The translations under genes and the position numbers were made by a program. Under the pieces are notes generated by a model. That model had not been told where the DNA came from. It did no database searches and worked only from the letters and a program-made list of their open reading frames with translations. 64,000 nucleotides of DNA from Physcomitrium patens (Eukaryota > Streptophyta > Bryopsida > Funariales > Funariaceae), in contig NC_037260.1 of NCBI RefSeq assembly GCF_000002425.4, positions 10,961,414 through 11,025,413 on the forward strand. The letters are read 5' to 3'. This document shows, piece after piece, positions 35,640-48,668 of this stretch; position 1 is the first letter of the stretch; every line of letters starts with the position of its first letter.

Positions 35640-38500
35640 CAATGAAAAGGGAATTCACTATTGAAACTGGGAATAATTTTAGTAAATCTGAGAATTGTTG
35701 CTACCATGAAACTGTAGTACACTATTTTTATTTTATTTTATGTTATTCTTTTTGCATCTTCGTTATCGTTATTTTTTACGATTCCAGTGTAAATAATGTG
35801 ATGTCTATTTTTTCTTTTCCTAACTTTGGTAATTTATGTATGGAAATTGGAGGCCTTGGGATCACTTCAATGATATTCTCCAAAGATATCACGGATGTAG
35901 TGTGTTAGCGAATTGAAAAGGCTAATAAATTTTATTACAACCTTAATGCTCTTGTGTAAATATATATATATATATATAACTAGTATAGTGAAAACTCGTT
36001 GATGGAAATGGAATTTGAGCTTTTTCTAACAATGGTGTGGGTTGACCTAACGGATGCTTTACACTGGGATCTAAAGGCACCAATTTTACTCATACATATG
36101 TGTGTGCAAGTTTCTCTATATATACAAATACAAATATATATACGTGGGGAAGGAGACAAGATTGAATGCAATCCAAATGGGGCGAAGCCACAATCGACTC
36201 TTTCTTGTTCCCCGAAACCCACAAACCAGAGAAGATTTTCCGCAATTTTGTGACTCTATTTCTATCAAAGTAGCCAAGCCAAGCCAAGCAATGCATCACC
36301 GTTGTCTGCCCTGCTCACCCTTTATCTCCAAATCCACTCGTTTACTCCTTCATTTATTCCTGCTAACAACGAGAAAGACAGACAGCCAGACAGACAAAGA
36401 AAAAGAAACCCAAAAAATGAACATTAGTAAATAATAAACAAAAATATGCGAAGGGAATAAGAATGGAGAAGGCTGGAGGAGGGAAGATTCCATGTAGTTT
36501 CGAGGCCGAAAGGAGGGGCAGGAGGGTGAATTAGGCCATAATTAGGGGAAGGCCTTGTGGGCTGTATCTCATGAAATCGCTGTAATCCGGGATGGATGGA
36601 TGAATCGGTATTTGGATTGATGATATGCAATGAGATGGATGGATGGTAATTTGCGGCTGGCAAGGATTCGGCTATTCCCGTCGTATTCCTTGCGTTCCTA
36701 CAGGCTTTGTGGTTGGATTTGTATCATAGCCCATTATTATGCGCATCATGGTCATGCTCTCCACTCTTATCTCCCTCCCTCCCTCCCGATTACCAATCAA
36801 AATATAATAGTAATAATGATAACAGTATAAGTGTTGCTACCAAGTAGTTTTCGTATATTCGAGAGTACAATGTATGTCGTGATTTCATTTATGGTTCGTG
36901 ATTTTTTTCTGGAATGTTTTGATGTGGATGGATCAAGACAAAAATAATTGGAATACGAGGTTGACTACAATTTATTCCAGCCTGTTTTCCAAAAGTGTTG
37001 TCATTTTGAATAGCAATACACTGGCGGACCCACTACAACAATTATATATATATATATATATATACACACTAAATGACATGCAAATATTTTGAATTCATTG
37101 TATGACTTGTGTTTATTAAAATAGTTACAGTAAGTATTTAAAAACTTTTTTATGTTTGCAATGACACTGCGTGTACTACTTACTCGTTAATAAAATCTAG
37201 CCTCCTTAAAAAACCTCATAGAAAATAATTCCACGAGTTTGCAGAAATTCTAAATGCTATAATCTAAAAGGCGATAGTTTAAGCTAATCAAATTAACATA
37301 AATTTCAATGATTTGCGTCCACATGAAGTACACGATAATTTCTTGACAACACTGGGTCAAATTTACCATATCGTATAAGTATACTTTGATTGCTGTAATG
37401 ATACTCTGTCCGTATATGTTTTACTTGATAATATATTTTTTTGATTTTTGATTTTTTTTTGTAAAAAAAACATAAGAACAGTAATTTAATGTATTGATTT
37501 TTTTTATTGTTTTTGGAAAGACATGTAATGTCTGTACGCAACAACAGAATGTTTTGACAGATGCCAAAATCTAATGAAGATAAATATTTGCTTTCCCATC
37601 ATCGTTCATGCTCAATCCTGTCCTTTGCCCTAAAAGACCCACTCATGTACAAAGTTACGACGACGATATTCATTTATTTTTCATTTCGAGTCAATTGTGG
37701 GTCTTTTTCTTTTGCGAATTGGGATGCATTGTTTGATTGATAACATTGAAGAGCATTGAAGAGCTTTTTGATTGGTCAGATAGTAAAGAAAGACAGAGAA
37801 GGCGGATCCAACCAAGCACCATCACGTGGGCAAGACGCAGTGGCTTCGTTTTAACAGAGGCGAAGATTTGAATGCTCTGTGATCTGGAAGCATCAACTCC
37901 AACACAATGCTAATAAACAACAACAACACCCTCCACCAGAGAGGCTTCGAACTCGTAACGCGAAAAGAAGTAAACACAAAAAGGAACCAAAAGTAGGGAA
38001 AGAAAAGAAAAGAACAGATGAAGTGAAAAGAGTCGGAAGGGGAAATCTTTCCAGCAGCGGCTACGACTCTATCCATCCAAACAATAACTCATTCATCCTT
38101 CTTCATCCACTCATGAATAGGCCCTACAGTGCAGCCCATTTTGGTATCCATCCAAGGCGCATCCAACGTCCGTCGCCACCCGAGCGAGCGAGCCCATGCC
38201 TCGGGAATCGCGATGCCCGCCCATACCCCCTCCCCCCCGGCCTCTCGCATCCATATTCGAATCATCCGCCTTGCTTTTCAAGCTCCGCTTTCTCTCTCAT
38301 CTCTCGTCTTGGTTGCTGCTCCCCCGTACCTCATTTTATTTATTTATTTATTCATTTCAGCGCTGGTGGTGCTGCCAAACCACGCCGCTCTGCTTTTGCT
38401 ATTCTCGTACCTCCCATCCTATTACATTCTCCGCTGCTTCAGGGCACTCACCTACATCCTCCTTCTCCCTTGACGCTCCCCCCGCCCCGCCCCGCCCCTC
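35640..38500. other. Intergenic region before KANADI
   Basis: Moderate GC, with an (AT)n run near 37043-37063 and GGAT-rich simple sequence at about 36590-36650. No convincing gene; the open frames are short and lack conserved motifs. A CACGTG (G-box) core lies near 37823. Confidence 0.4.
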
Positions 38501-39837
38501 CCCGCCCCTGCCTTGCCACCCTAATCCTCTCCATTGGATTGAACCCCTAGCTGGATGATGCTGTGGAGGATGCAGTCTCTCGCGTTGCTGTGACGGTTGG
38601 CTCAGGCGATAGAGTGTGGGAGATGTCGGGGGCGAGGATTGCGGTCGTTGGAGATTTGGGAGCTGCCATTGAGTCTTGGAAGGAGGAAGGAGTGGAGTAG
38701 TGGAGTGGAGTGGTGTGCGAAGAGTAGAGCGAACGAACTGAATGAAGTGAGAGCGGTGGAGCGAAGTGGGAAAATAACAGTAGGACGGATGCGTACGAGT
38801 TCTCGGAGTTTGTTGTCGTCACTGACGTGGTGCCTGGAGCTTGGATGTCGGGAGGGGAGTATGTGTTGCGGGATGTTTCGCTCCTTGAGATTTAAGTGGT
38901 AGTGTGTGGGTTTGCGTTTTGGCTCTGGTGAGGCGGGATGTCGATTGCGCGAGGCTCTGGCGGTAGAACAACCCAGCACAACCTCCCGAATCAGTAGTTC
39001 CTCGCACGCAAGTCATACGTAGGAACTTCTCTGTGCTCTCTCTCTTCAGGTTACTTGTTGCTCTGGGCCCAACGTGATGCAAGTCCGCATGTTGTGGTGA
39101 GTCGGTGTCCCGTTGTCCTCCGGATTCAATTCTCATTCACGCTGCCTGCTTTTGGGAGGTGGAAGTGGCGAAGCTTTTCGGGTCCTTGGCTCTGTATTTT
39201 GCATCTCGATCGACGAGGGTGAGAGCATTTCTGCGATCTTGGAGGCTCTTAGAATTGGATTTTGCTCCGGAGATTCCCGAGAAGTTAGATTTTTAAGGAT
39301 TCAGATTCTCGTTGTGAATTTCAAGCAGTTAGAATTCGAGTAGACAACTCTCTAGGAGCTACAGGATGCTTGGAGACCTTGGGAAATACTTCGTTGTGCT
39401 ATCTGATTCATGACGGATTGTCCTGTCTCCTCTGGTGGCTATTCGGGGTTTATTGTTCTTGCGCCGGTTGCTACTCGTTACTCTCGATCTCTTGCTTTCG
39501 GCTTCTTCTTTTGTGAATTAGAATGGAGCGCAGAAGTGCATGTGACAGTCACGCCTTCTCATGCCATTTAAGATATATTTACTTTCCAGGTAGCCTGCGA
39601 TTGGTGCGGTCTCCTCCTTCATACGGTTGAGTTCAGTTGAACTGTCTTTTTTTAAAAAAAGAAATTTGATTTTACTTCCCCCTTCCCACCCCTCCCCGAG
39701 AACTTCTTCTCCGACACTGTTGCATTCAGGGGTTCTGCCTCTGTTCACGCCTTTATTCGCTTTTTGCGCGGAAGCTTTAACGTCTAAAGTCTATTATAGA
39801 CTGACAAGCTACAGAAGGAGAAAGCTGCTAGCTTACA
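38500..39837 (+). promoter_or_regulatory. Probable promoter and long 5' leader of the KANADI gene
   Basis: A GC-rich stretch with CCCCGCCCC runs near 38480-38510 and several short upstream ATGs and frames before the main start at 39838. Some could be uORFs, but the transcription start is not visible, so this is inference from position and composition. Confidence 0.35.
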
Positions 39838-42130
39838 ATGCAAGAGCTCAGTCCGGATAAATCTATGAGTGTGTCAAGCTCCTCCAATACACATTCTGGA
39901 CCGGACTTGGCGCTTCACATCAGCCCACCAAGCAGTAGCAGCTGTGACAGACGTCTAAAGTCCTCCTCACAGTATTCAAATCTCCAAGTCGTGCCCGACC
40001 ATGTCCATGGTTTCGATCTCTGGAAGCAGCCCACGAAATCTATGAGCTGTATCACTGATAGCGAGAGCAATGTCTCTAGTCCTGCAGCCGAGGGGTACAG
40101 TCCTGCTTACGTCAACAGCATGGGAGCGTCAACAGTTCTGTGCCTGGCAAATCCACCCTTGGATTCACAGTATGTCAAACGAGCTTTACCGAAATCGACA
40201 GCCGACGAGGGGATGGTCATTGGACGTAGGGAAGAAGTTCAAGAAAGCGTGCAAGAAAATGGATACATCTGCAAAGGTCTTGCCCACCCATTCTTACTGG
40301 ACAATTGGTCAGAGTCAATCCGCATTAGCCCAGACAGGGTGTCCTCACCATCTGATCGAATTCGCAAAGACTTACCAAGAACGTTCTCAATCTACCCGAA
40401 TGAGACCCAAGAGAATTTCACTAGGCGATTGTCTGAGAGCTCAATCGATGATCTTTATTCCCAGCAGAGAGTGTTTTCACGACCTAATTACACCAGCTCA
40501 CATCCTTCTCCTATTCACGAGCTTTCTCTTGGTAGATGGAGCGATCCTGGAGTGCACCCCGAGGCCTTGCCCAGTAGGGACCTACCGAAGTTTCAAAACT
40601 ACTACATGGTTGGGATGGACTCCTGTCATAGATTCTCACATCAGTATGGTCTCGAAAATGGGAAGAATATGCTTGGCATGCAGGCATCGACGTGTGGAGG
40701 AAATCTGTCAACTTTGCTTGGGAATTATGGAGCAGGCTACAATGCTAAGCGGGAGGGTGTTTATGCAAACGTTACCTCGTTTCGTTCACACTTTCCGCCG
40801 AGATCGCCAGCTAAACGCTCGATACGAGCTCCAAGAATGAGGTGGACTAGTACATTGCATGCTCATTTTGTCCAGGCCGTGGAGCTTCTTGGGGGCCACG
40901 AGAGTAAGTGTAATTTGTTATATTTCTGCGCCTCCTGATTACAGGGACACCACAAATCTAGATTTCATGTTTGTGTACATTGAGACCATGCAGCAGTGAG
41001 TTTCATGTAGGTATTCCGTAATGCTAAATTGATGTGTCTGGATTTTTTTTTTTTTATTGAGTTCCACGTGGGGTTTTCAAGCTGTAATACTTATTGTGAA
41101 TCGTTTCCTGATATTGCACAGGAGCAACACCGAAATCTGTTTTGGAGCTCATGAATGTGAAGGACCTTACTTTAGCTCATGTGAAGAGTCACTTGCAGGT
41201 GGGGAGACAGGCCATTGACGTTCTTTTCATTTGCTAAATTATGTTGCATTACTACATCACCTAGCTGAGTTAGCACTCTTGTTTTTTTGCAGCTAAATTT
41301 CTCTAGAATTTTTTTCCATTATAGAGAAGTAGCATCCTATGCTGATCTTGGACCCTGTTTTGATCCTTGACTTGGGTTCTGACTAACCGCTCTTCTGTTT
41401 GGTTGTCTATGAAGATGTATCGGACTGTCAAGACTTCGGACAAGTCAGGTCCTCCTTCAGGTACAATCCGATTTGATGAATTCCAAACTGATTAACTTAG
41501 CATCTTGTTATCTTGTTTACAAGTTGAAGTTGGATTTCAAAGTTTTTTTACGCATTTGGTGAGTAACACATTCAGAGCTTCTCTTTAATTCTCAACTTTT
41601 CTGGTGCCGCAGGATCACGAGATCCGTCCCCAACGTCGTCCCTAGATTCAAGATTAACAACTGAGGAACTGCTAATGAGTGATAGCATGTCCCAGACAGG
41701 AAGGAGTGTTCACATGTCGAATTCTACTATGCACAATCTAGAGCTGGGCAATTACCGTAGTCTAGGCGACTCTCAAGACGCGACTGTATCAATGCAGAAC
41801 AGAGTTTGGCTTCCAGAAAACCCTCAAAACTTCAACCAGGCTCAGAGAGGTAATTTTTTGAGGCCCTGTGTGGTGTTGTCCATTTGAAACCTTCTCGTTA
41901 TCATATGACATTAAACGGATTAGCCTGGAACTTGTGCTCTTATTTCACCACTTGCATGATCTATGATATCCGGGACCTACCCGCTCACCTTCAAAGATCA
42001 CAATAGGATGTTTTGTCATTATCTCATTGAGTTTTCATGACAAATCGGGTCTAAGAATCAATTGTTCTCATCGCTATCATTCTGTGTAACTGTAACAGGT
42101 TGCTGGAAGTTTGGGACCTTGAGCTGTTGA
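39838..42130 (+). CDS. KAN: KANADI-type GARP (MYB-like) transcription factor
   Basis: KANADI proteins are nuclear repressors that set organ polarity and restrain auxin response. Exons: 39838-40903, 41122-41198, 41415-41460, 41613-41849 and 42099-42130, all GT-AG and in phase, giving about 485 residues. The N terminus has the family motif PDLALHISPPSSSS near residue 22. The GARP DNA-binding domain begins near residue 326: KRSIRAPRMRWTSTLHAHFV, then QAVELLGGHE, RATPKSVLELMNVKDLTLAH, VKSHLQMYRTVK. Exon boundaries inside the domain (after GGHE and after SHLQ) are at the classic KANADI positions. The Ser/Pro-rich stretch after the domain is low complexity. The last exon codes only ten residues, so the exact C terminus is less certain. 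Family assignment is strong. Confidence 0.93.
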
Positions 42131-42254
42131 TGTTGTGACACTTGGCCCAGATGCACATGCTGGACATTGTCAGCTAGGGAATGCATTAACTGAATGTTTC
42201 GTATGAGGTAACTTCTACATCACTGTTCTTTCCTCCCTCGTTTCCCCGAATGAC

Positions 42255-42256
<2 letters not shown>

Positions 42257-42291
<35 letters not shown>
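42257..42291. repeat. (AT)n microsatellite
   Basis: Alternating AT run of about 35 bp in the KANADI 3' region. Confidence 0.95.
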
Positions 42292-42293
<2 letters not shown>

Positions 42294-43476
42294 TGTCAGG
42301 TTTAGTGCCCTACACTTTTGAAAGGAAAGTAGCTATAATAAGAAGTGGGTTTCTAAATGTCTTGCCAGTGACCACTCTGGCTATATCTTCTTAGATTTTC
42401 TGTGGTTATTCACGTATACAAGTATGTGGACCAGGTTACTAGGGGTCCAATGTTAGGAACTATAATGGAAACTGAAATAGGACCTGTTTTGGTCTTTTTT
42501 GCACACGGGAAAGGAATTATTTCATTGTCTTTTTAGTATATGACAGATCAGTAGCTTAACTTGCATGCGGTTTTATAGCTTCACTTAACCACTAGGCTAT
42601 TTGGAGATCGCATCAAGCAGCATACCTATGTTTTCCAGGCTCCCGGAATTCCAGGCCATTTTATAAATAAAGCAATTATGGGCAACCTTATTTGCAATTG
42701 AAGCAGATGCATAAAACCAAAGCTTCACACATCCCTGTCTGAAGATATGAGTGATGGAGTGCTCATTTAGATGTATGCGTTTGAAATGATCGTTTCATTG
42801 GCTGATTGTGGACAGAACTGTTCCTCTTTTCATCTCTTAAGATTCGCCTTCTCATTTACGACTTTTGCATTGAACTGAAGAAATGAAGGTGAACGAGGTC
42901 GAAAAACAAAACGTAATGAAAAAACCTGAATCTTGGATTTTCTGGGATGAAACGAATACGATAATCTGGAAATCAGCACACAAGTAAACGGATGTGGGTG
43001 TATATATACACATGAAAAGAAAGACTTTCACACCACAAATAGTGAGAATTACATTTTCTTCCTCTTCGTCCTTGTCACTAAGTCGCTTGCTCCACCTGGT
43101 ATCCCACCTGGCATCCTACATGGCACCTCCTGCCTGGATGCTCAGGGAATACTTCTAGTCTTTCTTTAGTCCCATTAATATTCAAAACACTCTGACAGCA
43201 AGGACATATCCCCCCTCAGATGGAGCAGAGGCCATGATGATGATGATGATAATGATGATGGTTATGATAATAGTGCTGCTTCGACACGATTGGCTCCGCA
43301 GAGCCAGAGCCCAAATAGCCCTGTTCATCATTCCATCCTCCCCCCTATCTCCGCTATTCATTCGTCCATCCATTGTTTATTCATTCTTCCTCTGCCTTAC
43401 CACGTGCATGCTCCACCAACACACACAGTGTTAGATGAGGTGTCGCCGAGGTCCTAATTGGTCCACATCCCCAAAT

Positions 43477-43501
43477 CTCTCTCTCTCTCTCTCTCTCTCT
43501 T
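43477..43501. repeat. (CT)n microsatellite
   Basis: Uninterrupted CT run of about 25 bp. Confidence 0.95.
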
Positions 43502-44249
43502 CCTAACACATGGAACCACACCTCATTTCCGACTTGCAGATTTCATCTTGGATGAATGTTTTATATTATACGTCCGTCACGGTCTTGCCCCCTTCATATA
43601 CCACGCTGAGTATGGGACCCAAAATTGAACACGTTATCTGTGAACATCCCCCAATTTGCTACACACATCTTTTAGAAATGGTGCCATGTTTTATGTAGTA
43701 TTTTTAATGAAAGCTACCCATGTGTTGTTTGGATTTTCTAAAAAAATTTGTATTTAAAGGTACTAAATGAGTTGACTTTGGAAGTTTTTTGAGAATATAT
43801 TTGTAAGTCTAATACTTAATGTATTGTAACTTAATGCAATGGTTGAAATATGTGTTCATGAACTTTATCACTTAAATTTAGCCTTTTTGGCATATAATCA
43901 TGGTCATAATATGTTTTTCTTTTCATGTTTATCTCATCAAAGTGATTATAGTGATGAAATACATCTAAACTACATGACAACACATTTTCAAAAATGTAAA
44001 ATATATGGCTTACACAATTTTTGTTTAGTGAAATGATGAATGCTGAGATCATACATACAACTTTTAAAAAAATAAAAAATAATCCCGACTAATTTTTTTA
44101 AACAAATAAATTAATAAATATATAATTGAAGAACATAATTTGGATTTATCAAATTTGAAGTACATGTTTGAAAATCATGCATTATATCTATATAAGTGAA
44201 TACTAAAAGATAAATATATTTCATGCAAATATTTTTTTGTGGTGTGTAA

Positions 44250-44280
<31 letters not shown>

Positions 44281-44813
44281 TACATTGTAGATGTTTTCCT
44301 TATCTGATTCACCTTAATCCTCATGCATTCTTAACCATGTTTTACCACTTGAGTCTTAAGCCATGAAACATCAATTGGAAAAGGGAATAAATAATTATTT
44401 TAAAATTTATCAGTATTCCCAAAAAACAAACAATTCATACAAATGAACAAAGAAATTGCCTCACTTGCATAAATAAAATACAAAGGATAAGTTTCAATTC
44501 TTTTAAATAATCTTGGAACATTTTTAAACATAATTTTCAAAGTATTTCAACATTAGAAAATAAAAAATAATATAATGGAGTGAAATATAATAAAATAAAA
44601 AATAGAAGACGTAGGAGGAGGGAGGTTGCCGAGGACTACGGGAATATTCTCTGTCTAGTCCCAGAAGTTTCTATACAGAATAAAAGCAAAAACAAAAAAA
44701 AGAATTAGAAACGTACAGATGACAATGAGATCTCATCATTGATAGCTGCAGAATGTTTTAATAAGTCAATAGAATGTCATTTTCATATTAATAGACGATG
44801 TCTTATGAATTCA

Positions 44814-45900
44814 TTAGCAATGAATGATGCTAGTCTGATACTGATAGTGCTGGAGGAGCATTATTGCGTCGCCACCGCCACACAATGATCGACGTTGCAT
44901 GAAAGTGGCTCGTCGATCCATTTCCCCAGAGCAACAACTCTTTTTCATTTCCTCAATGCTGCAAAGATCTAGACGCTGATTCCTGGAGGTCTTGCATCTC
45001 AGCACTGGATGATTCCAGGACTTCTCGGTGCCACTCCTGATGCTGAAATCCAGTAAAAACGAGCTTACTGTATCAACGAAAGGACTGGAATGTTACAGAA
45101 AATGCTGTAGACGCTGCATGTTGCGGTTACCCAGATGGTCGAAATGAGTCAGATACTAACCGAGATGAAGTCGAAGTAGGGGCAGAAGCAAAGGAAGACG
45201 ACTGGAGGGTCCATAGCATCCTTTCGATACACACACACACCCACACACAGACTGCTTGTTGAAAGTCAGTCCATGTTTACTAGCTTCGGACATGCAGAAA
45301 TTACAGGCCAAGCATCGACCATGCCTCCGACGGAACGGACTCCAAAGCGAAACAGTTCGATTGGTGGACTGCAATTTAACATTCATGCTTTGATTCTTGG
45401 CCTTGAGAGGCGAGGGCGACTCTGTCAGATGGTTCCAGGGGAAGTTCACGTGAGGAACTTCGCAGGGTAGCAGACGTTGTCCACGATGGTGAGACTCTCG
45501 TGCTTCCAGCCCCCGATGATCCATAATGACCTGAACTGTGCGTAGGCCTACTTGGGCCTACACTACCAGCGCAAATTTATCATGTGGGAGGTGGTGACAT
45601 CGGCCTAGATCTGGATGAGCTGATCGAGCGGCAGTTGCACCAGGAGCCTTCTTCGAGGGCTCTTGCTTCCCTCAAAGTCATTTAGGCTGAAATCGATGGG
45701 ACCATGTTGCGGTGCCGGAGCTGTTGGCATCGTTCTGTTGATTGTGCACCTGCGGGGACCTCTCAGAAACTGAGACCATACCTGGCACGGAGAGCCATTC
45801 CACGGCGCCACTGTGTGTACGCCGCGGACTTCGACTCTTGTGTTGAAGCCTCTCACCGCCACCGTCTCCGTGCCTGTTGCTTAGTAAGCTCCACACTTTT
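44814..45900 (-). other. GC-richer island with fragmentary coding potential, unknown family
   Basis: On the minus strand several pieces look like protein: 45862-45605 (VAPWNGSPCQVWSQFLRGPR... HGPIDFSLNDFEGSKSPRRR), a piece near 45470-45290 with RCLACNFCMSEASKHGL, one near 45210-45160 (MDPPVVFLCFCPYFDFIS), and one after a good acceptor (TGGATTTCAG) at about 45040 reading HQEWHREVLESSSAEMQDLQ to a TGA. I could not join them with consistent splice sites and recognise no family. It could be a lineage-specific gene or a decayed one. Confidence 0.3.
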
Positions 45901-45929
45901 TGACGTTTTTTTAGCCACTTAAACTAATC

Positions 45930-47264
45930 AAAACTGATGAAAGCATGTGTCTCGCTTTCAAGGTAAGGATTTGATCGGATCAAGGGGTTTGGAAACAGTA
46001 AACTTGGCATGATGTCAAAACAGTGTCAAGATATGAAGAATCTGCAGATCTATTTCTCCATGCATATATATATATATATATATATATCTGGTAGTGCTAT
46101 TGCCACCACAGTTTATGCTGTTACCACCACAACCCATCCACCATATGTCATCTTTGTTCAAAACCTTTCAAATGTTTTTACAAGTAGACTTTTGTAATTT
46201 AGAGAATGATTTTGATGTCTAATTCCACAAATTTACACATGAGTGTCTTAATGAATTTCCCATTTATTTTTTATTATGTAAAACAAATTTTGAGTGAGGA
46301 AAGAGAATTTAGGCCATGATTAGTGACGTTGAGATCCATGAACTCAACAAATTAATATGCTAAAAAATACGCACAAAATCAGGACCGAAGGTGTATTCCC
46401 CTCTGTTTCATGTAGTTTAATTTTAGTAATTGAATAATCAAACTATCAATTCAAACTTGAAAATACAGTTTTTCTGAACACGAACCCTGATTTTATTGAC
46501 AAAAAGTTTGAACACTCTTTAGTTAATCAGAGCCATGTGGATTTAAACTCAAATTTAATCCCACTCTTCGCGTCAGCACAACCATCAGTTGAGAGTATAA
46601 TGCCAGGGGGGCGGATGGACGGGAACGGGTCGGGCGAGGGCCTTTTCCAACCCCGCAATGTGTCCACCCGTCCTAGTTCCTCTCAAGGAAAAGCCTCGCC
46701 TCCTTCGACGCCTTAGTTGTGGTTCGAAAATCGTGCGTCACACTTTCGAACGCCATTTGGTTCTGGCAATGGAATGAGAAATTTGCGCTCATACACCCAC
46801 AGAGCTTCAGATTGCAACGACGAATGCCGCAGTCCATCCGCTTGAGGAAGGTGGTGGATAGGCGTTGCAGCCGGTGAGATCAGGAATCCAGATGGAATCA
46901 CGCTCCCGCTGCTCTCGGCAACTGGGGAGAGCGGGATGACCGCGATTGCATTATTCCCAAGTTGGTGTGCATTCTCTAATCCACTGATCCATTCGGAGCT
47001 GCAGTAGGTGGTGTCAACGATTTTCATTTAGGATTCGAAGCAGTTCCGAATGCGGTCCCTGACCTTCCCTCTAGATCTTGAAATGTTTCTGATGAATCTG
47101 CTCTACGGGGGTTTCGTTTGTTCGGTTATTAGTTGTGATGATTCGTTATTCGTGTTTCAAGATCACGCTCGGAGCATGATAGTCTGAAGTCTTACGAACT
47201 CCTTCGTTGCATTTGACCTAGGTTTCGGAGTGTGTAGAGAGTCTTTTGTGTGAAGGTAATAGTC
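45930..47264. other. Intergenic region and leader of the DUF3537 gene
   Basis: AT-rich to about 46560 with an (AT)n run at 46065-46086, then GC-richer leader-like sequence. A 104-codon minus frame at 46713-47027 lacks conserved motifs. Confidence 0.4.
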
Positions 47265-48668
47265 ATGAAGGAGGACGCTTTGGAGGCTGCACCGGAAGTG
47301 GATGTTCCGGAAGATGCCTCGCAGCCAGACATGGAAGCCCCTTTGATTCGGAAAGGGGTGCAGTTTTCTGATGTGGAAGATGACTTCGATCCGGACAAGG
47401 AAGAGCAGAGGGCGAAACTAAGGAGCAAATACAAGCGGGTCTTATCCAATCCCAAGGATGAGCTGCGGCGGTTTCGTTCGGGATTGTCATGGCTAGGGCT
47501 CGACCAGTCCACCACGATCAAGGTCGTATGTTCGCGCATCCTTTTCGTTCTGCTAGCATTTGTGGTCCCCATATTCAATTATTCGTTTGTGTCGTGTGAA
47601 AATTGCGAGGAGAGGCGCAGGCATCCTTTTGAGAAGCTGGTGCAGATGTCCGAAACTGTCCTCGCTATTGTGTCGTTTTTCTGTCTTTCTCACATTCTCC
47701 ACAAATACGGGTTGAGAAGAACGCTTCTCCTGGACAAGATCGTGAAAGAGTCCCCTGAAGTACAGCAAGGCTTCCAAGCCAAGCTTGATAGCTCCTTTTC
47801 GATTCTTGCGTGGATGCTCCTGCCAACTTTTCTCGTAGCATTAGGGCACCGAGCCTGGTGGTTCTACTACGTCACCGTCAGCATCCCATACTTCACAGAC
47901 ATCCCCAGGATCAATGTGATCCTCTTCATTGCATCCATCTTCTCGTGGCTGTACAGAACGAGCGTCTTCCTATTCATGTGCGTCCTCTTTAGGCTTATGT
48001 GCTCCCTCCAAATCCTCCGCCTCAGAGGCTACTACAAACTCTTAGAGGTGACCTCTGAGGTGTCTATTATCCTCAAGGAGCACATGAAGCTCCGCAACCA
48101 GCTTACGACAATCAGCCACCGGTTTCGTATATTTTTAATCTTGGCGCTCTTCACCATTATCTTCAGCCAACTCTCCTCCCTCTTCCAGATCCTTTTATAT
48201 GCGAAGACGATCAATTTCTTCCGCGCTGGCGACCTGGCCGTCTGCTCCCTTGTGCAACTCACAGGCTTGGTGCTGTGTCTGCAAGGAGCGGCAAAGATTA
48301 CACACAAAGCACAGCACATTGTCACTAGTGTGAGCAAATGGCACGCCCTGGCGACGTGCAGCCCGGGTACTATTATTGAATCTACTTCGAGTAGTCGCCG
48401 AACATCCTTTTATGGCCCTGCACATCCGCTACTGCACAATAGAAGGAGTTCCTTCGACGATTTTGATAGCAGGGATGCGTTTGAAGAGGTTCTGACGCAT
48501 GACTTGGAAGCGTTCCAGAAGAGGCAGGCGCTGGTTACGTATTTGCAGCATACTCGCGCTGGAATATCATTATATGGATTTGTGCTTGACAGAGGGTTTT
48601 TGTACATGATTTTTGGTGTCACATTTTCGTCGACGCTGTTTGTGCTGGGAAAGACTATTTTGGCATGA
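47265..48668 (+). CDS. DUF3537 multi-pass membrane protein (plant gustatory-receptor-like family)
   Basis: Single-exon gene of 467 codons from ATG 47265 to TGA 48666. DUF3537 proteins are plant seven-helix membrane proteins that have been proposed, from fold comparison, as distant relatives of insect odorant/gustatory receptors; their plant role is unknown. The N terminus is acidic and cytosolic-looking (PEVDVPEDASQPDMEAPLIR). It is followed by FRSGLSWLGLDQSTTIKVVC, and then hydrophobic segments roughly at residues 90-110, 135-155, 185-205, 215-240, 290-315 and 320-345, with a last one at the C terminus (LYMIFGVTFSSTLFVLGKTI). A Ser-rich loop (ESTSSSRRTSFYG, RRSSFDDFD) could be phosphorylated. 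A conserved end HTRAGISLYGFVLDRGFLYM matches the family. No frame damage was seen. The lack of introns is in keeping with some family members. Confidence 0.85.
   Translation: MKEDALEAAPEVDVPEDASQPDMEAPLIRKGVQFSDVEDDFDPDKEEQRAKLRSKYKRVLSNPKDELRRFRSGLSWLGLDQSTTIKVVCSRILFVLLAFVVPIFNYSFVSCENCEERRRHPFEKLVQMSETVLAIVSFFCLSHILHKYGLRRTLLLDKIVKESPEVQQGFQAKLDSSFSILAWMLLPTFLVALGHRAWWFYYVTVSIPYFTDIPRINVILFIASIFSWLYRTSVFLFMCVLFRLMCSLQILRLRGYYKLLEVTSEVSIILKEHMKLRNQLTTISHRFRIFLILALFTIIFSQLSSLFQILLYAKTINFFRAGDLAVCSLVQLTGLVLCLQGAAKITHKAQHIVTSVSKWHALATCSPGTIIESTSSSRRTSFYGPAHPLLHNRRSSFDDFDSRDAFEEVLTHDLEAFQKRQALVTYLQHTRAGISLYGFVLDRGFLYMIFGVTFSSTLFVLGKTILA

Larger units (their letters stand above)
42131..44800. 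other. KANADI 3' flank and intergenic sequence
   Basis: Contains (AT)n at 42257-42291, (CT)n at 43477-43501 and an ATG/GAT-rich stretch near 43234. From about 43700 it becomes AT-rich with another AT run at 44250-44271. No gene was recognised. Confidence 0.5.

Noticed and set aside
38129..38558. Pro/Ser-rich frames before KANADI
   Set aside because: C-rich low-complexity sequence gives open frames in several phases; none has a conserved motif.
43182..43434. Frames in the GAT/ATG-rich stretch (poly-Met or poly-Ile)
   Set aside because: Products of a trinucleotide-like simple repeat.
46713..46740. GGTTCGAAAATC resembling a tRNA T-loop
   Set aside because: No acceptor stem or anticodon arm could be drawn around it.
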